From positions 1-49,829 of IMG/VR virus record IMGVR_UViG_3300014911_000010: DNA of 49,829 nucleotides, one strand, 5' to 3'. Source of the DNA: a virus. A model generated the notes under the pieces. It did not search any database. It saw only the letters and a program-made list of their open reading frames with translations, and was not told where the DNA came from. Of this stretch, positions 1 through 5,462 are shown in pieces; the first letter of the stretch is position 1, and each line of letters begins with the position of its first letter. The position numbers and the translations under genes are program-made.

Positions 1-170
1 CCAAGGAGTATTTTGATAAAAACCTTGTTTTTAATCCGTGGACGCTGATTGATATGCCGAATGAATACTATCCTACGGTTCTAAAAACCGTTGGCGTTCT
101 TAAAAGACTGATAGTAGCAATAAGAGTGCTATTGGAAAAACTTACCAAAAGGTCGTTAATCAAAACATAA
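1..170 (+). CDS. 3' end of an unidentified late gene (partial, 55 residues)
   Basis: An open frame enters from the left edge and stops at TAA 168-170. The 55 residues have a hydrophobic/basic end (VLKRLIVAIRVLLEKL, then KRSLIKT) that looks like an amphipathic or membrane-seeking helix. I do not recognise the family. Its place just before two small membrane proteins and a terminator suggests a late gene of the lysis or tail region. An AAAGGTCG box (149-155) lies inside its last codons and precedes the next gene. Confidence 0.6.
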   Translation, partial: KEYFDKNLVFNPWTLIDMPNEYYPTVLKTVGVLKRLIVAIRVLLEKLTKRSLIKT

Positions 171-174
171 TTAA
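151..174 (+). promoter_or_regulatory. GGTCG leader box with short hairpin
   Basis: GGTCG at 151-155 is followed by a stem TTAAT (156-160) / ATTAA (170-174) around a 9-base A-rich loop. The box begins 34 bases before the ATG of the 58-residue membrane protein at 185. It belongs to the recurring GGTCG leader family described in the findings. Function unknown; the stem is weak (all A-T). Confidence 0.4.
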
Positions 175-184
175 GTTTATAGCA

Positions 185-361
185 ATGGAAGCGACAACGA
201 AGGATAAGATAATCTACACAATCATCATAATAACCGCTATAATAGTCATATACGCAGGGCTGTTTTTAGCCTTAAACTGGCTTGACAGCAACAATGGCTG
301 TTATTGCGGATACGATATTTACCTGCCCCCTGAAAGGTGCTGGGGGGTTTGCAATGAATAA
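185..361 (+). CDS. small single-span membrane protein (58 residues)
   Basis: ATG at 185, TAA at 359-361. After a short charged start (MEATTKDK) comes one strongly hydrophobic segment, about residues 9-31 (IIYTIIIITAIIVIYAGLFL), then a short outside/inside tail rich in cysteine (four Cys in the last 20 residues, including CYCGY and a final C-x-x-x-C). That layout fits a bitopic membrane protein. It lies directly before a holin-like gene and a terminator, so a role in lysis (spanin-like or holin accessory) is possible, but no family motif proves it. Confidence 0.6.
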   Translation: MEATTKDKIIYTIIIITAIIVIYAGLFLALNWLDSNNGCYCGYDIYLPPERCWGVCNE

Positions 362-362
362 A

Positions 363-391
363 GGTCGTAAACTAAAACATAATTAAAAACC
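363..391 (+). promoter_or_regulatory. GGTCG leader box of the holin-like gene
   Basis: GGTCG at 363-367 starts 30 bases before the ATG at 393. ACC at 389-391 can pair with GGT, as in the hairpin-bearing copies, but the inner stem here is weak. This is the compact version of the element, with A-rich sequence between box and start codon. Confidence 0.4.
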
Positions 392-392
392 T

Positions 393-656
393 ATGGTAGA
401 AGAATTTTTTGTCGGAACAATAATTTCCCTGTTAGTTCAAGTAATCAAGAAACTCTACAAGGAGTATATTGACGAGAAATGGCAGGACATAGCGGTATTG
501 GGAACGCTGGTTTTGTTTTCTTTTGGAGGAGCGTTAATTTATCAAGTATTAGTTAATCAAGGATTGTGGGAGTCGTTTTACCAAGTTGTTATTAACGCTG
601 CAGGGATTTGGGCTTTGTTCGTTAAAAGAACAGAAAAAAAGAAGGTGCAACAATAG
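393..656 (+). CDS. holin-like membrane protein (87 residues)
   Basis: The 87-residue protein has an N-terminal hydrophobic stretch (about 5-18), a central membrane segment (about 34-54, LGTLVLFSFGGALIYQVL) and a third hydrophobic helix (about 62-77), and ends in a charged tail (KRTEKKKVQQ). Small size, two or three spans and a basic end are the usual look of phage holins, which form holes in the inner membrane at lysis. It is the last gene before a strong terminator. Start: ATG 393, with no Shine-Dalgarno sequence but with a GGTCG box 30 bases upstream. The family assignment is by layout only. Confidence 0.6.
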   Translation: MVEEFFVGTIISLLVQVIKKLYKEYIDEKWQDIAVLGTLVLFSFGGALIYQVLVNQGLWESFYQVVINAAGIWALFVKRTEKKKVQQ

Positions 657-698
657 ACCTGGTTTTTCGTCATAATTGTAAGCAGGAGTGTGCCTGTA

Positions 699-739
699 AA
701 AACCTTGAGGTTTTACCGCCTTTACGGGCGGTTTTTTTA
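699..739 (+). terminator. intrinsic terminator at end of the late/lysis unit
   Basis: ACCGCC (715-720) and GGCGGT (727-732) form a 6-bp GC-rich stem with loop TTTACG, followed at once by a T run to 738. A second small hairpin, AAAACC/GGTTTT (about 699-714), sits just before it. Stem plus T-tract is the classic rho-independent terminator. It closes the transcript that enters from the left and separates it from the zinc-ribbon gene and the early promoters. Confidence 0.85.
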
Positions 740-766
740 TTGACAAAAGAGGTATAATGAAAAGAA

Positions 767-1084
767 ATGCCAAGAAGAAAGGTTATTGTTAAAGGTGGGG
801 ATAAGTATATTGTTTGCCCAAAATGTGGAGCAATCTACAATTCCGCAGAAGCAGAATATTGTCCAGGTTGTTTGTATGGTTTGAAATTTGATTATTCCCC
901 CAAGAAAAAGAAACTAACTCCAGAACAGATAGAGAAAAAAAGAAAATACAACAGGGAGTATTATCACAGACATAAAAAGAAACGAAAAACAAGCAAGGTT
1001 TGTGGAACGCTTGAAGAAATAGATTACGATGAACAATTTTACGATGAGCAGTTTGATGAAATTTTAGAAGGATTTGAGAAATAG
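767..1084 (+). CDS. small zinc-ribbon protein, basic centre and acidic tail (105 residues)
   Basis: A four-cysteine zinc ribbon is plain at about residues 18-35: CPKC, then CPGC 15 residues after the second Cys. It is followed by a strongly basic segment (about 46-76, with KKKKL and HRHKKKRK) and an acidic C-terminus (EEIDYDEQFYDEQFDE). The design suggests a nucleic-acid-binding protein, perhaps regulatory. It stands alone between the late terminator and the tandem early promoters. TATAAT at 753-758 lies just upstream, but its TTGACA is only 7 bases away, so I do not call a promoter there. Confidence 0.75.
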   Translation: MPRRKVIVKGGDKYIVCPKCGAIYNSAEAEYCPGCLYGLKFDYSPKKKKLTPEQIEKKRKYNREYYHRHKKKRKTSKVCGTLEEIDYDEQFYDEQFDEILEGFEK

Positions 1085-1119
1085 ACAAATTTGTAAATGT
1101 AGGTAGGGCTGTCTTACTC

Positions 1120-1148
1120 TTGACAACCCTTTTTTATTTTGCTATTCT
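1120..1148 (+). promoter_or_regulatory. tandem early promoter P1 (sigma-70 type)
   Basis: TTGACA (1120-1125), 17-base spacer, TATTCT (1143-1148). The surroundings (CTTACTC before, ACCCTTTTTT after the -35) match the other three copies. It has the weakest -10 of the four. Confidence 0.65.
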
Positions 1149-1176
1149 ATAAACAGAAAAAGAAATATCTTTACCC

Positions 1177-1205
1177 TTGACAACTCTTTTTAACTATGCT
1201 ACAAT
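1177..1205 (+). promoter_or_regulatory. tandem early promoter P2 (sigma-70 type)
   Basis: TTGACA (1177-1182), 17-base spacer ending in TATGC, TACAAT (1200-1205). The TG one base before the -10 gives an extended -10. The spacer is the same as in P3. Confidence 0.75.
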
Positions 1206-1265
1206 TCAATATGAGTAAAACAAAATCAACAGAACCTTTCCATTTTTTACTTCTTTTTCTTACCC

Positions 1266-1294
1266 TTGACAACTCTTTTTAACTATGCTATAAT
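1266..1294 (+). promoter_or_regulatory. tandem early promoter P3 (sigma-70 type, consensus)
   Basis: TTGACA (1266-1271), 17-base spacer, TATAAT (1289-1294) with extended -10 TG. Both hexamers are perfect consensus. The spacer is identical to P2 and nearly identical to the promoter at 11374. Confidence 0.85.
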
Positions 1295-1321
1295 AAAGGT
1301 AGAAAAAGAAAATCCAAACCC

Positions 1322-1349
1322 TTGACAACTCTTTTAAATCTGCTATAAT
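1322..1349 (+). promoter_or_regulatory. tandem early promoter P4 (sigma-70 type, consensus)
   Basis: TTGACA (1322-1327), 16-base spacer, TATAAT (1344-1349) with extended -10 TG. It is nearest to the first early gene; a transcript would begin near 1356 and carry the GGTCG hairpin leader at 1368. Confidence 0.8.
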
Positions 1350-1367
1350 ATAATAAGAATTAAAAAA

Positions 1368-1396
1368 GGTCGCAACAAGGGAAAGTTGTAAAAACC
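1368..1396 (+). promoter_or_regulatory. GGTCG hairpin leader, copy with stem CAAC/GTTG
   Basis: GGTCG (1368-1372), stem CAAC (1373-1376), loop AAGGGAAA, stem GTTG (1385-1388), then TAAAAACC, whose ACC can pair with the initial GGT. It starts about 12 bases after the likely transcription start of P4 and 61 bases before ATG 1429. The same plan recurs at 1665, 1972, 2415 and 11427 with different but still paired stems. Confidence 0.6.
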
Positions 1397-1428
1397 ATTA
1401 GAGAAAAAAAAACAATCATTAAAAAATT

Positions 1429-1599
1429 ATGACTAAAGAAGAATTGTTAAAAATAGTTGATTGGTTGCAGGAAAATACAGATTTGGCAGAGAGGCTACAG
1501 GATATTCCTAACTCTGCTACTGAAAATAATCCACGAGGCGATTACGCAAGGATTGAGAGATGGTTGCTTAATAGTAGCGAGTTGGGATTTCGGGAGTAG
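1429..1599 (+). CDS. first early gene, small unknown protein (56 residues)
   Basis: ATG 1429, TAG 1597-1599. The 56-residue product begins MTKEELLKIVDWLQEN and looks like a small helical soluble protein (two amphipathic helices with an NNPRGDYARIERWLL segment). I do not recognise it. It is the first gene behind the four promoters and the hairpin leader, which argues that it is real and highly expressed early. A longer frame in another phase (1457-1708) overlaps it but has an implausible basic composition and no leader, so I reject that one. Confidence 0.6.
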   Translation: MTKEELLKIVDWLQENTDLAERLQDIPNSATENNPRGDYARIERWLLNSSELGFRE

Positions 1600-1610
1600 T
1601 TGGCTTCTGG

Positions 1611-1658
1611 CTCTCCTTCCTCGCAGGAGCAGGAGGGAGAGACGAGGGGCTAACCCTC
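1611..1658 (+). other. two stem-loops between early genes, no T-tract
   Basis: CTCTCCTTCCT (1611-1621) pairs with AGGAGGGAGAG (1631-1641): 11 bp with one G-U. Directly after it GAGGG (1644-1648) pairs with CCCTC (1654-1658). No T run follows, so this is unlikely to be a simple terminator. It could be an RNA-processing or stability element, just before the next GGTCG leader at 1665. Confidence 0.5.
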
Positions 1659-1664
1659 AAAAAA

Positions 1665-1690
1665 GGTCGCTTCAGAGAAGAAGTAAAAAC
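1665..1690 (+). promoter_or_regulatory. GGTCG hairpin leader, copy with stem CTTC/GAAG
   Basis: GGTCG (1665-1669), CTTC (1670-1673), loop AGAGAA, GAAG (1680-1683), then TAAAAACT. It starts 48 bases before ATG 1713. The loop is shorter than in the other hairpin copies, but order and tail are the same. Confidence 0.55.
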
Positions 1691-1712
1691 TCAAACAAAA
1701 ACAAATAAAGTT

Positions 1713-1964
1713 ATGAAAAAGAAAATCTACGCATTTATCTCGGATATAGTACCAGTTCTATCAAAAATTTACGGAAGCGGATATTATTATTCCCTTAACG
1801 GAGAAAGAATAAAAGATGAACACGACGATGAAGAAGTAAGATGTATTTTAGATAAGTATTTAGAAAAAGGAGACAGGGACGAGAAAAATGCAGAATGGGA
1901 GGGGAAATTAGAAGACAAGGAAATACAAAAGATGTTTTCAGAATTAGATGAGATTTTTGAATAA
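1713..1964 (+). CDS. small acidic early protein (83 residues)
   Basis: An 83-residue product, acidic especially after residue 30 (DEHDDEEV, LEKGDRDEKNAEWEG, ELDEIFE at the end). The N-terminus is hydrophobic/aromatic (IYAFISDIVPVLSKIYGSGYYYSL). Small, very acidic early phage proteins often act by binding host enzymes, but no motif here shows that. The start ATG 1713 has no Shine-Dalgarno sequence and is preceded by the GGTCG hairpin leader at 1665. Confidence 0.65.
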   Translation: MKKKIYAFISDIVPVLSKIYGSGYYYSLNGERIKDEHDDEEVRCILDKYLEKGDRDEKNAEWEGKLEDKEIQKMFSELDEIFE

Positions 1965-1971
1965 AACAAAA

Positions 1972-2000
1972 GGTCGGCTCAAGGAAAAGAGCATAAAACC
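1972..2000 (+). promoter_or_regulatory. GGTCG hairpin leader, copy with stem GCTC/GAGC
   Basis: GGTCG (1972-1976), GCTC (1977-1980), loop AAGGAAAA, GAGC (1989-1992), then ATAAAACC, whose ACC can pair with GGT. It starts 53 bases before ATG 2025. This is one of three copies with exactly the AAGGAAAA loop. Confidence 0.6.
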
Positions 2001-2024
2001 AAAAAGAACAAATAAAATAAAAAT

Positions 2025-2402
2025 ATGAAGTTTAAATACATACTTTTAGGAGAAGGAGTGGCGAAAACTGAAAATGGCTTCTCTGGGAAAGGAAATTGGG
2101 ATTTGTATAAGTGTTTTGTGAAGAATGAAAATGGATATGGAGAATTTTTCATTAACCTTAACAGGAAGACAGGGGAAGGGGAAATAAAAATGAAAGATAC
2201 AGATTATTCTGATTTTCTTAGTAGAGAATTTGCGAATGAGATGGCTGGAATTACAGACGAAATTGAAAGAATGGAGAGAGAAGAAAGGAAATATGATGTC
2301 CCTGCTTGTATCAGAAAAGGAATTAAACTAGATGAGGATGTTAATGATTGGGCTGAGATGCACGGAGCAATTCAGAATGAAGATGGAGAATGGGAGGTGT
2401 AG
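2025..2402 (+). CDS. unknown early protein (125 residues)
   Basis: The first half (MKFKYILLGEGVAKTENGFS to about residue 60) looks like a small beta-rich domain; the second half is helical and charged (EIERMEREERKYD). I do not recognise the family. It has the same leader arrangement as the genes before it, with no Shine-Dalgarno sequence at ATG 2025, and is followed by another hairpin leader. Confidence 0.65.
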   Translation: MKFKYILLGEGVAKTENGFSGKGNWDLYKCFVKNENGYGEFFINLNRKTGEGEIKMKDTDYSDFLSREFANEMAGITDEIERMEREERKYDVPACIRKGIKLDEDVNDWAEMHGAIQNEDGEWEV

Positions 2403-2414
2403 TTCTTAAAAAAC

Positions 2415-2449
2415 ACAAGAAGGAAAACTTGTAAAAACCAAAAAGGTCG
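2415..2449 (+). promoter_or_regulatory. hairpin leader ACAAG/CTTGT followed by GGTCG box
   Basis: ACAAG (2415-2419), loop AAGGAAAA (2420-2427), CTTGT (2428-2432), then AAAAACC, and only then GGTCG (2445-2449). In the other hairpin copies the box precedes the stem, so this copy has the parts in another order, or the box belongs to the next unit. Confidence 0.55.
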
Positions 2450-2457
2450 GATTAAAA

Positions 2458-2513
2458 ATGAGATGCAGTGATAGGGCTATCAGTTTGGGGCATCTCATTC
2501 TGGTAGCTCTATC
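2458..2513 (+). other. structured segment, two competing helices at a gene start
   Basis: ATGAGATGC (2458-2466) pairs perfectly with GCATCTCAT (2490-2498). Within its loop TGATAG/CTATCA (2469-2482) form a small hairpin. The same GATAGGGCTATC (2470-2481) can instead pair with GGTAGCTCTATC (2502-2513) over 12 bp with two G-U pairs. The two long helices cross, so they form a pseudoknot or exclude each other. The first candidate ATG (2458) is the 5' arm of the first helix. Confidence 0.45.
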
Positions 2514-2937
2514 ATTTGCCAAAGTTATGGCTTATTTTCAAGTAAAATATAAAAACAGGAAAAAATGGCAGCAGATTGACAGGTATAAATTATCGGAAGA
2601 TTTGTTTCAGTGGTATAAAAATATGGAAGATACGGAAGAGGCAATCAGGGATATTGAAAAAGGAGAAATCGCAGAAACAGCAAGAGGTATTTATAGAAGA
2701 GACCCCACAGAATCAAAGATTAATCACACATTGACAATTATTCAAGAAAGATTGAAATCAAGAGAAAAAGATTGGAAGGAATATGTTGAAAGATACAACA
2801 AAGGTAAGCTGGATTTGAGGTGGATGAAAAAAGAATTCCCAGAAATTGTAGAGATGCTTGGAAGATTAAAACGAAAGGATGTCTGGAGATATGGTTATAT
2901 CCCAGCTGCCATTATATTTGGAAGGTTTATGAAATAG
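2458..2937 (+). CDS. unknown early protein (159 residues, or 136 from ATG 2527)
   Basis: The frame opens at ATG 2458, but the first 23 codons coincide with the structured segment above. ATG 2527 (MAYFQVKYKNRKKWQQ) is an equally good or better start. From there the protein is mostly helical and charged, with a long probable coiled segment (ERLKSREKDWKEYVERY) and an aromatic, weakly hydrophobic C-terminus. I do not recognise it. The GGTCG box at 2445 is 13 bases from the first ATG and 82 from the second; neither is the usual spacing. Confidence 0.65.
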   Translation: MRCSDRAISLGHLILVALSFAKVMAYFQVKYKNRKKWQQIDRYKLSEDLFQWYKNMEDTEEAIRDIEKGEIAETARGIYRRDPTESKINHTLTIIQERLKSREKDWKEYVERYNKGKLDLRWMKKEFPEIVEMLGRLKRKDVWRYGYIPAAIIFGRFMK

Positions 2938-2998
2938 CGTAAGGCTCCTGCTCTTTCGTCCTTTCTCACAGGTTAATGTAGTAAAGGGCAAAATCAAA

Positions 2999-3003
2999 GG
3001 TCG
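2999..3003 (+). promoter_or_regulatory. GGTCG leader box, compact form
   Basis: AAAGGTCG with GGTCG at 2999-3003, starting 29 bases before ATG 3028. Only A-rich sequence lies between; there is no hairpin and no Shine-Dalgarno sequence. Confidence 0.45.
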
Positions 3004-3027
3004 CAAAAATAATAGAAATAAAGAATT

Positions 3028-3342
3028 ATGACATTAAGACAAGCATTAGAAGCAGTTATCAAGGAAAGCAATAACGAATATGCCAAAACCTATGCTGACG
3101 CTGCTTTAAGAATGGGAAATGCTACAGAAGGGGAAATAGTATCTGGACAAACCTATAGCAAGGTATTAAATAAAGTTATTCCTGTAATAGGAATTAAACA
3201 TAAGCCAACTGGAAAGATGATGGTAGGAGAAGAAATGAGAGTTCAGTTGTTATATGTTTTGTCTAATCTTAATCACTGGCGAGGAGAAAGAGCAAGAGAA
3301 GTAAAAAAGGTATTGAAAGAATATATTAAAAGGTCGGATTAA
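3028..3342 (+). CDS. conserved-looking phage protein of unknown function (104 residues)
   Basis: A helical 104-residue protein with a tryptophan/arginine segment near the end (GEEMRVQLLYVLSNLNHWRG, then EREVKKVLKEY-like residues). I recall similar short proteins in other phages' early regions, but no function. It follows a compact GGTCG box and is followed by another at 3332, which lies within its last codons and serves the next gene. Confidence 0.65.
   Translation: MTLRQALEAVIKESNNEYAKTYADAALRMGNATEGEIVSGQTYSKVLNKVIPVIGIKHKPTGKMMVGEEMRVQLLYVLSNLNHWRGERAREVKKVLKEYIKRSD
3332..3336 (+). promoter_or_regulatory. GGTCG leader box, compact form
   Basis: GGTCG at 3332-3336 overlaps the end of the previous gene and starts 29 bases before ATG 3361, the same spacing as the box at 2999. 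Confidence 0.45.
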
Positions 3343-3360
3343 AATGTTGAAATAAAAATT

Positions 3361-3822
3361 ATGACAAGAGGAACATTTTATTTATTCCTAAACGATAAGG
3401 TGATTGAAAGTTGCGAGTTTAATGGCGATATGTATGGAAGCCCAAAAGATAGCCAAACATTACAAAGAGTAGGGAATTATAGATTAGCAGTGAGTAAACT
3501 AAAGGAAGTTAAGGACAGAATGAGTTTTGAAGAAAAGATTAGAGAATTTGATAGGGTAGCAGAGTTTAATTATCAGGATGAGGAAGGAAATTATTTCAGA
3601 TTTTACGAGCATCCATTGAAAAGGTTTTTGATGAACAGAAGCAATGAGGTTGATATGACTAGGAAGCATTACTTTGAGTTGTTTTTCAGCGATTATATCT
3701 ACATCAAGAACTTAAGTGGGAAAGATTTAAGGGTGAGAGAATACAATAATAAAAACATAGCAGTAATCCCAAATGGAAAAATCGCAACTTTTTACTTCGG
3801 AGAATTGATTGAAACTATATAA
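3361..3822 (+). CDS. unknown early protein (153 residues)
   Basis: A soluble mixed alpha/beta protein beginning MTRGTFYLFLNDKVIESCEF, with an aromatic centre (YFELFFSDYIYIKNL) and a beta-rich end. No motif I know. ATG 3361 has no Shine-Dalgarno sequence. The next gene begins three bases after its stop. Confidence 0.65.
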   Translation: MTRGTFYLFLNDKVIESCEFNGDMYGSPKDSQTLQRVGNYRLAVSKLKEVKDRMSFEEKIREFDRVAEFNYQDEEGNYFRFYEHPLKRFLMNRSNEVDMTRKHYFELFFSDYIYIKNLSGKDLRVREYNNKNIAVIPNGKIATFYFGELIETI

Positions 3823-3824
3823 AT

Positions 3825-4046
3825 ATGCTGAGTGAACGAGAAATTCAATCAATAAGAGCAATTCAGAGCGAGATTAAAAAATACGGAGGCGTTAAACAGG
3901 GAAAGATAGTTGAGATTATTAAAGCGAACTCGTTGAGTAAGGTTGAGGCGGATAGGGTTCTGAACCAGGTTGGGCTCACCTGTCCGCCTCTAAAAAGCTA
4001 TGTATTTGCTCATATCAGCCCGACGACATATAAAACATCACCTTGA
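3825..4046 (+). CDS. small possible helix-turn-helix protein with odd C-terminus (73 residues)
   Basis: Residues 1-50 (MLSEREIQSIRAIQSEIKKY, then GKIVEIIKANSLSKVEADRVL) have the helix pattern of a small winged-helix or helix-turn-helix protein. The last 23 residues (CPPLKSYVFAHISPTTYKTS) do not look like a continuation of that fold. They begin exactly where the DNA carries a strong inverted repeat (3945-3990), so the gene may have been interrupted or extended by an inserted structured element. Confidence 0.5.
   Translation: MLSEREIQSIRAIQSEIKKYGGVKQGKIVEIIKANSLSKVEADRVLNQVGLTCPPLKSYVFAHISPTTYKTSP
3945..3990 (+). other. 46-base three-way-junction-like inverted repeat
   Basis: GAGGCGGA (3945-3952) pairs perfectly with TCCGCCTC (3983-3990). 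Inside are GGTT/AACC (3956-3966) and CAGGT/ACCTG (3966-3970 with 3978-3982, 7-base loop), the latter stacked directly on the outer stem. It is followed by TAAAAAG, not a T-tract, so it is not a typical terminator. It lies within the 3' part of the 73-residue frame. Confidence 0.5.
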
Positions 4047-4086
4047 CCCAGAAAAGTTCAACACGGGCAAATATAGAAGCATAAAA

Positions 4087-4113
4087 GGTCATTTCAAACT
4101 AATGTCTATAACC
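4087..4113 (+). promoter_or_regulatory. GGTCA leader, hairpin CATT/AATG
   Basis: GGT (4087-4089), CATT (4090-4093), loop TCAAACT, AATG (4101-4104), TCTATA, ACC (4111-4113). It starts 31 bases before ATG 4118. A divergent member of the GGTCG family in which the outer GGT/ACC pairing is kept. Confidence 0.4.
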
Positions 4114-4117
4114 AAAT

Positions 4118-4735
4118 ATGTCTTATACAATAGAATATAACCGAAAAGTGTATATTGATAAAGAGAATGATAGCTTTGAACCAGATTATCTTTTACTTAT
4201 TAAACAGGGAGATAGTAATGTGTATGACCCTAAAACTGGACTAAGAGATAGAAGCTGGGATTTAGTAGCCTATGGCTGGGAGTATCAGTTATGGTATGTT
4301 ATTGGAGAAAGGGGAGGAGCAACAGAGGGTGGTGGTTTACAGCGGGGAGTTGGCTGGCATGGAACAGAATACTGGAAAATAGAGGATTATATTGCTCTTT
4401 ACAGAAAAGCAATTAAAAATGCTAAACCGATTGAGAAGGTTTTAGATGATTTTGAAATTCACGCTGTTATTAGAATAGTAGATAAAAACAAGCCAAAGAC
4501 TGAGGATGATGAAGGGGAGTATAAATATGATAATTATGATATGAAGAGGGTTCAGGAAATTCTAAAGAAATACCAGTTTTTTGAAGATGGATACGAGTAT
4601 TATTACCCCCAGATTAAAAGATGGAAAAGAAAGGTAGAAACGTTAGAGGAGTTTAAGGACTATCTGGAGCACTTGCCAAAGGGAAAGTATGGAAGCGGAT
4701 TATGGACAAACCTCTGGTTCTATCCTAAAAAATAA
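4118..4735 (+). CDS. unknown early protein (205 residues)
   Basis: A 205-residue soluble protein rich in Trp, Tyr and Gly in the first half (SWDLVAYGWEYQLWYVIGE, then GGATEGGGLQRG) and with a charged second half (KPKTEDDEGEYKYDNYD). It is probably a globular alpha/beta protein. I do not recognise it. It is one of the larger genes of the early block, preceded by the GGTCA leader at 4087 and followed by a small hairpin at 4753. Confidence 0.7.
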   Translation: MSYTIEYNRKVYIDKENDSFEPDYLLLIKQGDSNVYDPKTGLRDRSWDLVAYGWEYQLWYVIGERGGATEGGGLQRGVGWHGTEYWKIEDYIALYRKAIKNAKPIEKVLDDFEIHAVIRIVDKNKPKTEDDEGEYKYDNYDMKRVQEILKKYQFFEDGYEYYYPQIKRWKRKVETLEEFKDYLEHLPKGKYGSGLWTNLWFYPKK

Positions 4736-4752
4736 AATAGAGAAATCTTATG

Positions 4753-4772
4753 ATTAAACGGCTTCGGTTAAT
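4753..4772 (+). other. small hairpin after an early gene
   Basis: ATTAA (4753-4757) pairs with TTAAT (4768-4772) around ACGGCTTCGG, which can close further on a C(UUCG)G-like tetraloop. No T-tract follows. It may be an mRNA 3' stability hairpin; weak evidence. Confidence 0.35.
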
Positions 4773-4831
4773 ATAATTTATCAACCTTACCCTCAAAAGA
4801 CGCTCACAAGGGCAATAACGCTATAAAAAAA

Positions 4832-4836
4832 GGTCG
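4832..4836 (+). promoter_or_regulatory. GGTCG leader box, compact form
   Basis: AAAAAGGTCG with GGTCG at 4832-4836, starting 28 bases before ATG 4860. The bases between are A/T-rich; no Shine-Dalgarno sequence is present. Confidence 0.45.
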
Positions 4837-4859
4837 GGTATAAATAAAAATAAAGTAAT

Positions 4860-5174
4860 ATGTCAGTAAGAGCATACCCAATTAAAAAAATAGAGCACGG
4901 TGGCGAGATATTTAATCTCTGGCACGATGAATACTTTAGGGATTTGCTTGATAGGGAAGGATTGCTGGAACAATTAAATATGGACGGATACGGAATTTTA
5001 GGAATATGCGAAAGTCATTTAGAGGCGATTGAAAATCAGATAGCAATGGATGTTAAGGGAAGCACGGGAGATATTAACTGGGAAGAGGTTAAAAGAGCAA
5101 GGGAGATAATTGAGGACATTAGAGAGGAAATGAAAAGACAAAAAACCGATTGTATTGATTTTTACTGCTTTTAG
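4860..5174 (+). CDS. unknown early protein (104 residues)
   Basis: Begins MSVRAYPIKKIEHGGEIFNL and ends with three aromatic/cysteine residues (DCIDFYCF). The second half is helical and charged (EEVKRAREIIEDIREEM). Not recognised. It is the last gene before the internal promoter at 5190. Confidence 0.65.
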   Translation: MSVRAYPIKKIEHGGEIFNLWHDEYFRDLLDREGLLEQLNMDGYGILGICESHLEAIENQIAMDVKGSTGDINWEEVKRAREIIEDIREEMKRQKTDCIDFYCF

Positions 5175-5189
5175 TGATTTTTTCAACTC

Positions 5190-5218
5190 TTGACAAGTAT
5201 TTCCTAATCGTGTATACT
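5190..5218 (+). promoter_or_regulatory. sigma-70 type promoter with near-leaderless transcript
   Basis: TTGACA (5190-5195), 17-base spacer, TATACT (5213-5218). A start about 7 bases after the -10 would fall near 5225, only about 3 bases before ATG 5228. It decides the start of the next gene, because the longer frame from 5174 would begin upstream of the promoter. Confidence 0.7.
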
Positions 5219-5227
5219 ATAGGAAGT

Positions 5228-5461
5228 ATGAACAAAATAATAGAGGAAATAAATCCTGAAAGGTGGTATAGACCAAGAGAAATTGCTCAGAATAACTGGA
5301 TTTGTAATTCAAAAGGCAAAGGAGATTATTATCTGGTTCTAAAATTAATCAGAAAAAACAGGTTGAGAGCAAGAGATTTTGGATTAGGGAAAACTCCGTA
5401 TTATCTTGTCTGTGGGAGCGAGATAATAAGGTATATTGAATCTTTTTATCCCACAAACTAA
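5228..5461 (+). CDS. small probable DNA-binding protein, helix-turn-helix/excisionase-like (77 residues)
   Basis: From ATG 5228 the product is 77 residues. RWYRPREIAQNNWI followed by a charged helix and GKTPYYLVCGSEIIRYIES has the layout of MerR/Xis-type winged-helix proteins: an N-terminal 'choose your helix' segment, then a basic wing. That would suit a regulator or excisionase, but the match is by pattern only. I chose this start over 5174 because a good promoter lies between them. GGAAG 2 bases before the ATG is a weak Shine-Dalgarno sequence that would sit at the very 5' end of the RNA. Confidence 0.6.
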   Translation: MNKIIEEINPERWYRPREIAQNNWICNSKGKGDYYLVLKLIRKNRLRARDFGLGKTPYYLVCGSEIIRYIESFYPTN

Positions 5462-5462
5462 A

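Larger units (their letters stand above)
1085..1428 (+). other. gene-free regulatory region with four tandem promoters
   Basis: No convincing gene occupies these 344 bases. They hold four near-identical promoters (entered separately) and one GGTCG hairpin leader. A 23-codon frame begins at ATG 1211 just after the second promoter and runs into the third; it looks like a vestige or leader peptide at most. The block faces rightward and probably drives the early genes from 1429 on. Confidence 0.7.

Noticed and set aside
740-758. TTGACA and TATAAT before the zinc-ribbon gene
   Set aside because: The spacer is only 7 bases, about one helix turn too short for a working promoter. It may be a promoter that lost 10 bases.
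1457-1708. 83-codon open frame overlapping the first early gene
   Set aside because: Very basic, low-plausibility composition at its end (RRSRRERRGANPQKRSLQRR), no leader, and it runs through the hairpins at 1611-1658. The 56-residue frame at 1429 fits the leader instead.
5174-5227. Upstream extension of the small DNA-binding gene
   Set aside because: The extra codons lie over a good promoter (5190-5218), so they would not be in its transcript.
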